Assembly: GCA_905210525.1 (NCBI GenBank) | Contig: CAJLXE010000055.1 | Location: 1-8,613 of the forward strand | DNA length: 8,613 bases | Reading direction: 5' to 3' | Source: an uncultured Clostridia bacterium | GTDB lineage: Bacteria; Bacillota; Clostridia; HGM11327 | Part shown: positions 1 through 5,757 of the stretch, piece after piece | Layout: each line of letters opens with the position of its first letter | Numbering within the stretch: the stretch's first letter is position 1 | The notes under the pieces: generated by a model | Databases searched by the model: none | What the model was told of the DNA's origin: nothing | Seen by the model: the letters and a program-made list of their open reading frames with translations, nothing else | Translations under genes and position numbers: made by a program

Positions 1-14
1 ATCATATTAAGGTG

Positions 15-43
15 TTGTTATAAATTAAATTTTATGGTAAAAT
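15..43 (+). promoter_or_regulatory. Probable sigma-A promoter for the AraC regulator
   Basis: TTGTTA at 15-20 and TAAAAT at 38-43 are separated by exactly 17 bases. They match the vegetative consensus at 4/6 and 5/6 positions. Transcription would begin near position 50, leaving a leader of roughly 35 bases before the ATG at 86. A second A+T hexamer, TATAAA at 51-56, lies nearby, but such hexamers are common by chance in this A+T-rich DNA. Confidence 0.5.
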
Positions 44-85
44 ATTAGCGTATAAAATATTTACTAAAGAAGGGATGAAGTTTTT

Positions 86-829
86 ATGTTAAAAATAAAT
101 ACGGCAGTATTTTGTAACAATCCCGAGCGTATTCTGACACTGCATGAGCACGACTGTCATCAGATAATATGCTATTATTCGGGAACAGGTAGTTTGTATG
201 CAAACAACAGGTATTACAATATAAACCATGGTACGGTGGTTTATATTCCGCCTAAAATGTCGCACAAGGATTTTGTGAGAAACAAAGATCTGCAATATAT
301 AAGCATATTGTTCGATTCGGATGAACCTATATTTGAAAATAAATTTATAATTGTTGACGATAATGCCCATATGGATTTATATAACGAAACAAGACAGGTG
401 GCAGTGTATAACCAACTGGGAGATAAGTACAGCGATTTAAGAGATATGATGTTCAAAATTGTATGCACTAAAATAGTTGCATTCTCAAAGATGAACAAGG
501 ATGAAAGATCTGTACACGAATACCAGACTACTATAATAGAGAATATTGCAAAGTCAGATTTTACGGTAAATGATTTTATGGAAAGTCAGCCTCTCACGCG
601 CTCCAATGTAAGCAGAAAATTCAAGGCTGTTACAAAGGGTACAACAAAGCAGTTCTTTGACGAACAAAAGATAGAATATGCAAAACAGCTTATAATGAAC
701 GATGAGGAAAATACTGCGGATTCGGAAAAAATCGCAAAAATGTGCGGATATGATGAGCATTACTATTTTTCAAGACTCTTCAAACAGCGTACGGGCATGA
801 CGATTGCCGAATTCAGAAAAAGAAAATAA
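86..829 (+). CDS. AraC-family transcriptional regulator (cupin-like sensor + double HTH)
   Basis: This is a 247-residue cytosolic DNA-binding regulator. Residues about 15-65 resemble the AraC-type cupin sensor: an HEHDCHQ segment at 20-26, then a GTVVYIPPKMSH segment ending at H60, the usual 'G.l.lipP...H' turn of sugar-responsive members. Residues about 156-247 form the AraC double helix-turn-helix. The second HTH is very canonical (GYDEHYYFSRLFKQRTGMT followed by AEFRK). The length is close to the family norm of 250-300, so it appears intact. GAAGGG at 69-74 serves the ATG at 86. An ATG at 75 opens only a five-codon frame and is not the start. The likely target is the large carbohydrate-type gene starting 116 bases downstream; that is inferred from position, since AraC regulators commonly sit beside the genes they control. 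The ligand cannot be read from the sequence. Confidence 0.93.
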   Translation: MLKINTAVFCNNPERILTLHEHDCHQIICYYSGTGSLYANNRYYNINHGTVVYIPPKMSHKDFVRNKDLQYISILFDSDEPIFENKFIIVDDNAHMDLYNETRQVAVYNQLGDKYSDLRDMMFKIVCTKIVAFSKMNKDERSVHEYQTTIIENIAKSDFTVNDFMESQPLTRSNVSRKFKAVTKGTTKQFFDEQKIEYAKQLIMNDEENTADSEKIAKMCGYDEHYYFSRLFKQRTGMTIAEFRKRK

Positions 830-872
830 CGAAAGCATAAATTCTTTTTCTGTATATAAAACGCTGTAAGCT

Positions 873-902
873 TGTTCACTGTGTAAGACGGCTTTGTATT
901 GT
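873..902 (+). promoter_or_regulatory. Weak candidate promoter for the 689-residue protein gene
   Basis: TTGTTC at 873-878 and TATTGT at 897-902 are 18 bases apart in the 116-base gap after the regulator gene. The -35 matches 3/6 and the -10 matches 4/6, as might be expected of an activator-dependent promoter. Chance is a real alternative. I see no terminator between the regulator and the next gene, so readthrough is also possible. Just downstream, TTGAT occurs twice, at 911-915 and 922-926, spaced by 11 bases. Confidence 0.25.
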
Positions 903-945
903 CATATGGCTTGATGCTGAATTGATATTGTAAGGGTAAGCATAT

Positions 946-3015
946 ATGAAAAACGGAGAATATTTTTTAACATACAGGTACACCAACGCATCTGTTGAGA
1001 TAGTCGTTATGGCGGGAGATTTTGAGGCGTATAAAATAGATATATGTAAAATGCTCAGAATATCTCTCAAAAGACCGTGGCAGGCAGAACGTATGGCATA
1101 TGACATGATAGATGTTGCGGATGAAAACGGTATAATAACGGTTTTGCTGGAAAATTCTGTCATGATGACAATGCTTACGGTTTCGCTTGCTCCGGACGGC
1201 ACACTGTCTGTTGAAACGGAATGGAAAAACACATCCGGAGAGGAACTTAAAGACGTAATGCTCGGAATATCAATTCCTATAAAGGCAGCGGATGCGCAAA
1301 GAATAATAATACCGTCTGTATGCTATGATGAAGGATTGACCGAAAACGGCGACTTCAAATGCGAATATCTTTCCGGCGGAGGATTCGTTGCGGAAGAGCA
1401 TCGCTTGCCCATTCCGTTTGTGTGTGTGAATACGCCCAAAAAAACAGGCGGAAATTCTTTGGCTTTGTTTTCCGTTCCGTCAAAATGCACCCTTAACGAG
1501 GAATTTGACAACGAATGGAGCATAGGCATAGTTAAAGAAGAAAACGACGTAAACATGGTATTGCTTTCGGGCGGTGTGATGGTAAACGGTCAAAGAGATT
1601 TTGTTTACGGAGGAAAAAATCAAAATATACCGTATGAGAGAGGCTATTTTGATATGCCTGCCGATACGGAGGTAGTTAAAAAGTTCTTTGTATACAGTTG
1701 GCAAGCGGACAAAGCAAGTGAAGAATTTGATAAGGTACTTCATAAAAGCTTTGATTTGTTCAATCCCGATCATGAAATCCGGACAAGCTATAACGATTTT
1801 CTTAAATATAAAAGCATAGCGCTTAAAAACAGATATGTTGAAAGCGATAATTTTGCAGGCTATGTGAAAAAACTTTCCGAAGTACATGAAGACATGCACT
1901 ATACCACGATGAGTGACGGATGGACTATTGATAATATCGCTGCAGCATGGTGTGATGCACTGAATTCGTTACAGCTCAGAAAGCGCGAAGGAATAATGCG
2001 TGCGCGCAAATGCGTAGATTTTTATATAAATTCAAGCAAATATAAAAAACGCGGTTTGAGACAGCTTTATTTTGATAATGCGGCTATGCAGTGGCGATAC
2101 TCTGCACAGGACGATATTATTTCATCATGTGAATTGGGACTTATGGCGTCGTATCTTGCAGATATGATTATACTGTTCAGAGATCATTGCCTTGAAATTC
2201 CGGAAAGCTGGAACGAGGCATTTGAGGATACCTGCGATTTTCTGTGCCTGCTAAGAAAGATGACTAAAGAAGGTATGTATCCGCGTTACTGGACGCCGGA
2301 CGGCTCTGTTGGCGAAACTGATACGTCAGCGTTGGGAGTTACGTGCGTGAGTGCTCTGGCAAAGGCATATATGATTACAGGCGAGCATTTGTACATTACG
2401 ATAGCGGTTAAAGCGCTTGTAAAATACTATGAGTGTATGATACTCCGCAACAAGCTTTTTGTAAAAAAGAAAAAGAAAGTCGGAGAAGAAGTCCTTTGCT
2501 ACGATAAGGACGCATATGTTTATTTTATGAATGCGGCTTTTGATTGTTTTGCGGCGACACAGGATGAAAAATTGCTCAAAATGGTATCAGCGGCGGCTGA
2601 AGTGCTTATGACATATGTAAATTTTGTTTATTACCCGCTTAAACGTGATTCAAAGCTTAATAAAATGGCTTTTGATATGAGAGGTCTTTCATATGCTTCA
2701 CGTTATGATCATGCATTGAATGTAATTTTTCCTTCGTACGAAATAAAAACAACGGGAGATATAACGGGAAATGCTATGCTCAGAAAAATCGGTGATATTA
2801 CGATAAATGCCGTGACTCAGCTTGCTTCCTCAGGAGACGGAGAGTACGGATTGATAGCGGTTGGCGAGCAGCCGGAGGCGTTTTATATGTCAAATTGGTC
2901 TGCTTGCGCAGATCGTGATGAGTGGCGCGGCGGGTACGGAGAATTGAACAGCTTGCGTTCTCTTACATGGTCTTTCAGACAGGTTCTTAAGCTGTCAAAC
3001 ATAAATATTATATGA
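946..3015 (+). CDS. Unidentified cytosolic protein, probable six-hairpin (alpha/alpha) carbohydrate-active enzyme
   Basis: I do not recognise the exact family of this 689-residue protein. There is no signal peptide or transmembrane segment, so it should be cytosolic. Residues about 1-265 are rich in alternating hydrophobic strands (for example GTLSVETEWKN and MLGISIPIK) and look like a beta-sandwich. Residues about 275-689 are helix-rich, with aromatic and acidic loop motifs: DGWTID at 324-329, MQWRYSAQDD at 381-390, RYWTPDGSVGETDT at 447-460 and MRGLSYASRYDH at 578-589. This layout resembles six-hairpin glycosidases and related lyases and phosphorylases, where such loops line the active site. 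That is inference; no catalytic pair can be assigned. AAGGG at 932-936 supports the ATG at 946. An upstream AraC gene and a YcxB-like gene nine bases downstream suggest a regulated sugar function. A lysine run at 507-511 lies on a probable surface loop. Confidence 0.6.
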   Translation: MKNGEYFLTYRYTNASVEIVVMAGDFEAYKIDICKMLRISLKRPWQAERMAYDMIDVADENGIITVLLENSVMMTMLTVSLAPDGTLSVETEWKNTSGEELKDVMLGISIPIKAADAQRIIIPSVCYDEGLTENGDFKCEYLSGGGFVAEEHRLPIPFVCVNTPKKTGGNSLALFSVPSKCTLNEEFDNEWSIGIVKEENDVNMVLLSGGVMVNGQRDFVYGGKNQNIPYERGYFDMPADTEVVKKFFVYSWQADKASEEFDKVLHKSFDLFNPDHEIRTSYNDFLKYKSIALKNRYVESDNFAGYVKKLSEVHEDMHYTTMSDGWTIDNIAAAWCDALNSLQLRKREGIMRARKCVDFYINSSKYKKRGLRQLYFDNAAMQWRYSAQDDIISSCELGLMASYLADMIILFRDHCLEIPESWNEAFEDTCDFLCLLRKMTKEGMYPRYWTPDGSVGETDTSALGVTCVSALAKAYMITGEHLYITIAVKALVKYYECMILRNKLFVKKKKKVGEEVLCYDKDAYVYFMNAAFDCFAATQDEKLLKMVSAAAEVLMTYVNFVYYPLKRDSKLNKMAFDMRGLSYASRYDHALNVIFPSYEIKTTGDITGNAMLRKIGDITINAVTQLASSGDGEYGLIAVGEQPEAFYMSNWSACADRDEWRGGYGELNSLRSLTWSFRQVLKLSNINII

Positions 3016-3024
3016 GAGTACACA

Positions 3025-3540
3025 ATGAAAATATATGCTGATGTAAATACAACAAAAAAAGATTATATAAGTTTTCAGAAACACCATATTCTGAAATTTG
3101 TGTGGATATATGTACTTGTCGCATTGCTTGCGGCACTGATACTGGTTATGCTTATAAAGAGTAAAAACAGTACAGGTGAAATAAATGTTCTGTATGCAAT
3201 GTGCTTCGGAATAGTGTGCGTGCTGTTTGTATATATGATACTGAACAGCGTTATACGCATAATAAGATCTGCAAAAAAAGAAGAAGCAAAACCGATGTTT
3301 TCATATACGTTTACGAAAGGCGGCGTACATTGCGAAAGCGGCGGCAGAAGCTTTGATTTGCCGTGGACAAACGTTTATAAAGTTACTGAAACAGAACCCA
3401 TGTTTTTGGTATATATCAATAAGGATTCTGCTTTTATAGTACCCAAGCGTTGCTTTAAATCGGAAGAAGACATTTCAGAATTCAGAAGCAACCTTTTGTT
3501 TGCTCCGCGTAAAACTTCAAAAAAGAAAGCTAAAAAATAA
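3025..3540 (+). CDS. YcxB-like two-TM membrane protein
   Basis: This 171-residue protein begins with a short cytoplasmic segment, followed by two hydrophobic helices at about 25-44 and 54-74. A C-terminal cytoplasmic domain at about 90-160 has the YcxB-like pattern: a 'FSYTFTKGGV' strand, a basic loop, 'FDLPWTNVYKVTE' at 110-122, and 'AFIVPKRCF' at 136-144. The conserved 'PW..i.kv.e' and 'iiPKr.f' signatures are clear. The last eight residues are almost all lysine. The function of YcxB proteins is not established, so none is given. The gene starts nine bases after the stop of the 689-residue protein, with only a weak GAGAG ribosome site overlapping that stop. This suggests co-transcription and perhaps translational coupling. 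Confidence 0.75.
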   Translation: MKIYADVNTTKKDYISFQKHHILKFVWIYVLVALLAALILVMLIKSKNSTGEINVLYAMCFGIVCVLFVYMILNSVIRIIRSAKKEEAKPMFSYTFTKGGVHCESGGRSFDLPWTNVYKVTETEPMFLVYINKDSAFIVPKRCFKSEEDISEFRSNLLFAPRKTSKKKAKK

Positions 3541-3634
3541 ATATACATAAATAAAGCTTTGATTTAATAGGGCATAGACAACATGGTTCTTTAAACAGCT
3601 TGCGATAATTAAAGAAAGGACGACACTTCTTATT

Positions 3635-4549
3635 ATGAAAAAGAAAAAAATAATATTGATTGTACAGATATTATGTGTGGCGGTATTTTTGCTTGCGGGA
3701 ACTAAAATTGTACTTTATTTTATAGAATCACATAATGCTTCATCAAACTTTGAAAATTTGGAGAATGAAGTAAAAACGCCTCCGCCGGGTTGGCAGCGTC
3801 CTACGCCTCCGCCGGCTGAAGATTCTCCCGAACCGACGGAAGAACCGGAGCCGACGGAAACTCCCGAACCTACCGAAACACCGGAGCCGATAGAAACTCC
3901 GACACCTACGCCTACACCGACACCTAAACCTACACCTAAACCTACACCTAAACCAACTCCCTCGTATACGGTAAACGATGCTTACGGTGATTTATATAAT
4001 AAAAACAACGATATGGTCGGCTGGATAAAAATAGGAGGCACAAACATTAATTATCCTGTTATGCAGACTAAATCAGATCCGACTTATTACCTGCATCGTA
4101 ATTTTGATAAAAAGGATGACAGACACGGAGTGCCGTATATTGAGGCAGGTTGCACAATAGGAATATCGGATAACGTTATAATCAACGGTCATCATATGAC
4201 AGACGGAACAATGTTTTCACATCTTGTTTCGAGGTATGTATGGCAGAAATACAATTTTTATAAGAATCATAGATATATATACTTTGATACATTTGAAGAT
4301 GGCTGGGGTACATATGAAATTTTTGCTGTATGCAAGGTCAGATTGGATGACAGCAGTTTTAAGTTCTATGAGTTTACCGACGCAAAAAACGAAGCTGAAT
4401 TTAACCGCTATGTTTCCAAATGCAAGTCAAAGTCTCAGTACAATACCGGTGTAACACCTGTTTACGGGGATAAGCTCATTACACTTGTTACTTGCGAAGG
4501 CTCAAATAAAAATTTGCGTGTTATTGTGGTGGCAAAAAAAGTTGCTTAA
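3635..4549 (+). CDS. srtB: Class B sortase with long proline-rich stalk
   Basis: This 304-residue membrane-anchored transpeptidase should join sorting-signal proteins to peptidoglycan or pilins outside the cell. Residues about 5-29 form an uncleaved N-terminal membrane anchor behind a KKKK start. Residues 48-110 are a repetitive Pro/Thr/Glu/Lys stalk. The catalytic domain runs from about 111 to 304. It opens with the class B hallmark GWIKIGGTNINYPVMQ (129-144). Its His is in NGHHM (H186; usually YGHNM), the nucleophile in TLVTCE (C287), and the Arg in NLRVIVVAKK (R295), so the active site is complete. An AAAGGA site ends at 3620, 14 bases before the ATG, which is rather far, but no better in-frame start exists. 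The 94-base gap from the YcxB-like gene holds no terminator, so partial co-transcription is possible. No protein with a sorting signal is encoded nearby, so the substrate is unknown. Confidence 0.92.
   Translation: MKKKKIILIVQILCVAVFLLAGTKIVLYFIESHNASSNFENLENEVKTPPPGWQRPTPPPAEDSPEPTEEPEPTETPEPTETPEPIETPTPTPTPTPKPTPKPTPKPTPSYTVNDAYGDLYNKNNDMVGWIKIGGTNINYPVMQTKSDPTYYLHRNFDKKDDRHGVPYIEAGCTIGISDNVIINGHHMTDGTMFSHLVSRYVWQKYNFYKNHRYIYFDTFEDGWGTYEIFAVCKVRLDDSSFKFYEFTDAKNEAEFNRYVSKCKSKSQYNTGVTPVYGDKLITLVTCEGSNKNLRVIVVAKKVA
3827..3961 (+). repeat. In-frame tandem repeats encoding the sortase stalk
   Basis: Two repeat blocks lie inside the sortase gene. The first (3827-3898) is an 18-base period coding four copies of PEPTE(T/E)-type hexapeptides, residues 65-88. 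The second (3923-3958) is a 12-base period of CCTAAACCTACA coding PKPT, residues 97-108: two exact copies and a third diverged half. A (PT)n run joins them. The second block is nearly identical at DNA level, which suggests recent copy-number change by slippage. Confidence 0.85.
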
Positions 4550-4603
4550 ATGTTTGGCTTAAACAAAATAGGAACGCTTTGTTTCACAGAATTTTAATAT
4601 TTC

Positions 4604-4656
4604 GCGGCGCATAGGCTTTCTCTTTGAATCGAGAGAAACAATGTGCGTCGTTTTTT
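4604..4656 (+). terminator. Probable rho-independent terminator after the sortase gene
   Basis: An apical stem pairs TTTCTCT (4617-4623) with AGAGAAA (4632-4638). Below an internal loop, GCGGCGCA (4604-4611) pairs with TGCGTCGT (4644-4651) if two G-U pairs are allowed. Six T residues follow at 4651-4656. The interrupted stem makes it weaker than the other two terminators in the window. It begins about 55 bases after the sortase stop. Confidence 0.65.
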
Positions 4657-4724
4657 GATGAAACATAAAAAGCAAAGTTATAAGTAATAAACGGGACAGT
4701 AAATTTTGTTAAGCATTTATAATG

Positions 4725-4793
4725 AACTGTTTTGCCTGCATATGCCTGTTTATATGGCTGTTTTACAGTTTTGCGGTACATTTTTGCGGGTAA
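4725..4793. repeat. Cluster of short direct and inverted repeats upstream of nagB
   Basis: ATATGCCTGTTT (4740-4751) is followed directly by ATATGGCTGTTT (4752-4763), a 12-base tandem repeat with one mismatch. CTGTTT also occurs at 4728-4733. AACTGT (4725-4730) and ACAGTT (4765-4770) form an inverted pair flanking the tandem. TTTTGCGG then occurs twice, 13 bases apart, at 4769-4776 and 4782-4789. The cluster ends just before the -35 box of the nagB promoter, where an operator could sit. It does not resemble the NagR/DasR-type operator. Confidence 0.5.
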
Positions 4794-4806
4794 AGCTAAT
4801 TTTTAC

Positions 4807-4835
4807 TTGACTTTTATTGAAAAAAGTTGTAAACT
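4807..4835 (+). promoter_or_regulatory. Probable sigma-A promoter for nagB
   Basis: TTGACT (4807-4812, 5/6 match) and TAAACT (4830-4835, 4/6 match) are separated by the optimal 17 bases. Transcription should start near 4842, giving a leader of about 27 bases that contains a strong AAAGGAG site at 4854-4860, eight bases before the ATG. The sequence favours a short, constitutive-looking leader with no room for a riboswitch. Confidence 0.65.
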
Positions 4836-4868
4836 ATATACATATTTATTGGTAAAGGAGAACCCGAC

Positions 4869-5639
4869 ATGAAAGTTATAGTATGCAAGGACTCAGAGCA
4901 GCTCGGCGTTGAAGCTGCAAAACTTGTTGCGGCTGAGGTTAAACGTTGCATTGCGGAAAAAGGCTCTGTAAGAATAGTTTTTTCGACCGGAGCATCACAG
5001 TTTGATACATTTAAAGCACTTTTAAAAGAAGATATAGATTGGTCCAAAGTGGATATGTTCCACCTTGATGAATATGTAGGTCTTCCGGAAACTCATATAG
5101 CAAGCTTCAGAAAGTATCTCAAGGAACGTTTTACAAATCATGTTAATTTACATTCAACAAATTTTGTTGACGGTACACCTGAGGGCATAGCAAAAATATC
5201 TGCTGCATTGACAGCGGCTCCGATTGATATAGGTCTTATAGGCATAGGAGAAAATTCTCACATAGCATTTAACGATCCTCCGGCAGATTTTAACGTTGAA
5301 GATCCTTATATTATTGTAAATCTTAACGATACTTGTAAGAAACAGCAGGTTGGCGAGGGCTGGTTTGCTACTGTTGATGATGTTCCGAAGCAGGCGGTTT
5401 CGATGTCTGTAAAACAGATACTCAAGTGCAATAAAATTATTTCATGCGTACCGTATAAGGTTAAGGCTAACGCTGTAAAGCTTACGATAGAAAATGATAC
5501 GAATAATATGTATCCCGCAACGATAATGAAAACGCATAAGGATTTCACATTGCTTGTGGACAGAGATTCGGCATCGCTTATAAACAAGGAAACAGCTGAA
5601 AAATGCTGCCCGACTTTGGAATCGTATACAGAGCTTTGA
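4869..5639 (+). CDS. nagB: Glucosamine-6-phosphate deaminase-like protein (NagB/6PGL fold, variant active site)
   Basis: This 256-residue cytosolic protein has the NagB/RpiA/6-phosphogluconolactonase fold. Classical NagB converts glucosamine-6-phosphate to fructose-6-phosphate and ammonia in amino-sugar use. Visible signatures are the phosphate-loop-like VFSTGASQFDTF (about 37-48), the FHLDEYVGL segment with the general-base Asp (D67), the catalytic loop GIGENSHIAFNDPP (125-138), and a lysine region PYKVKANAV (195-203). Relative to classical GVGNDGHIAFNEP, the Asp of the loop becomes N129 with E128 before it, His is kept (H131), and the Glu becomes D136. As I recall, the ENxHIAFNDP form marks a NagB-like subfamily, so the exact substrate is less sure than the fold. 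It is near the usual length of NagB (about 240-266). It has its own promoter and terminator, so it appears monocistronic. Confidence 0.8.
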   Translation: MKVIVCKDSEQLGVEAAKLVAAEVKRCIAEKGSVRIVFSTGASQFDTFKALLKEDIDWSKVDMFHLDEYVGLPETHIASFRKYLKERFTNHVNLHSTNFVDGTPEGIAKISAALTAAPIDIGLIGIGENSHIAFNDPPADFNVEDPYIIVNLNDTCKKQQVGEGWFATVDDVPKQAVSMSVKQILKCNKIISCVPYKVKANAVKLTIENDTNNMYPATIMKTHKDFTLLVDRDSASLINKETAEKCCPTLESYTEL

Positions 5640-5671
5640 TTTGACGGCATAATATATCAGGCTGAAATTAT

Positions 5672-5703
5672 AATCGGAACGTTTGCTGACGCTCCGATTT
5701 TTT
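5672..5703 (+). terminator. Rho-independent terminator after nagB
   Basis: AATCGGA (5672-5678) pairs perfectly with TCCGATT (5693-5699). One A/C mismatch follows, then CGT pairs with ACG around a TTGCTG loop. A run of six T spans 5698-5703. It lies about 32 bases after the nagB stop and separates nagB from rsmE. Confidence 0.88.
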
Positions 5704-5707
5704 GCAA

Positions 5708-5736
5708 TTAATGTCGTATGCGGATGTACATATTAT
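5708..5736 (+). promoter_or_regulatory. Weak candidate promoter for the rsmE-mtaB operon
   Basis: Because the nagB terminator ends at 5703, rsmE needs its own promoter within the next 50 bases. TATTAT at 5731-5736 is a 5/6 match to the -10 box. TTAATG at 5708-5713, 17 bases upstream, matches the -35 box at only 3/6. The start point would be near 5743, uncomfortably close to the ribosome site at 5744-5748. Either the leader is extremely short or the true promoter is different, for example readthrough past the terminator. Confidence 0.28.
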
Positions 5737-5743
5737 CGAAAAC

Positions 5744-5748
5744 GGAGA
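5744..5748 (+). promoter_or_regulatory. Ribosome binding site deciding the rsmE start
   Basis: GGAGA at 5744-5748 is nine bases before the ATG at 5758. It fixes that ATG as the start rather than the in-frame upstream ATG at 5683, which lies inside the nagB terminator hairpin and would add a cysteine-rich 25-residue extension unlike RsmE. Confidence 0.8.
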
Positions 5749-5757
5749 TTATTATAT

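Larger units (their letters stand above)
4550..4868. other. 319-base intergenic region between the sortase and nagB genes
   Basis: No credible gene is present on either strand. From left to right it holds a probable terminator hairpin (4604-4656), an A+T-rich stretch with an isolated TATAAT at 4718-4723, a cluster of short direct and inverted repeats (4725-4793), and a promoter plus ribosome site for the downstream gene (4807-4860). I see no recognisable riboswitch or ribozyme. A minus-strand open frame at 4584-4781 has no ribosome site and its composition looks like chance. Confidence 0.7.

Noticed and set aside
75..92. Five-codon frame overlapping the start of the AraC gene
   Set aside because: The purine-rich ribosome site directly abuts this ATG, too close for initiation there. 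It is better placed for the ATG at 86.
3827..3961. Regular 12- and 18-base repeats considered as a CRISPR-like or intergenic array
   Set aside because: There are no spacers, the period is a multiple of three, and the frame codes a continuous Pro-rich stalk inside the sortase.
4718..4723. Perfect TATAAT hexamer upstream of nagB
   Set aside because: The nearest -35-like box (GGGACA, 4693-4698) is 19 bases away and weak. The TTGACT/TAAACT pair downstream is a better promoter.
4584..4781. 65-residue minus-strand open frame in the intergenic region
   Set aside because: It runs through the sortase terminator hairpin and the repeat cluster, has no ribosome site upstream of its start, and its residues show no protein-like pattern.
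5683..5757. Upstream ATG extending RsmE by 25 residues
   Set aside because: The start lies in the loop of the nagB terminator, lacks a ribosome site, and the extension does not match RsmE proteins, which begin near the NRFF sequence.
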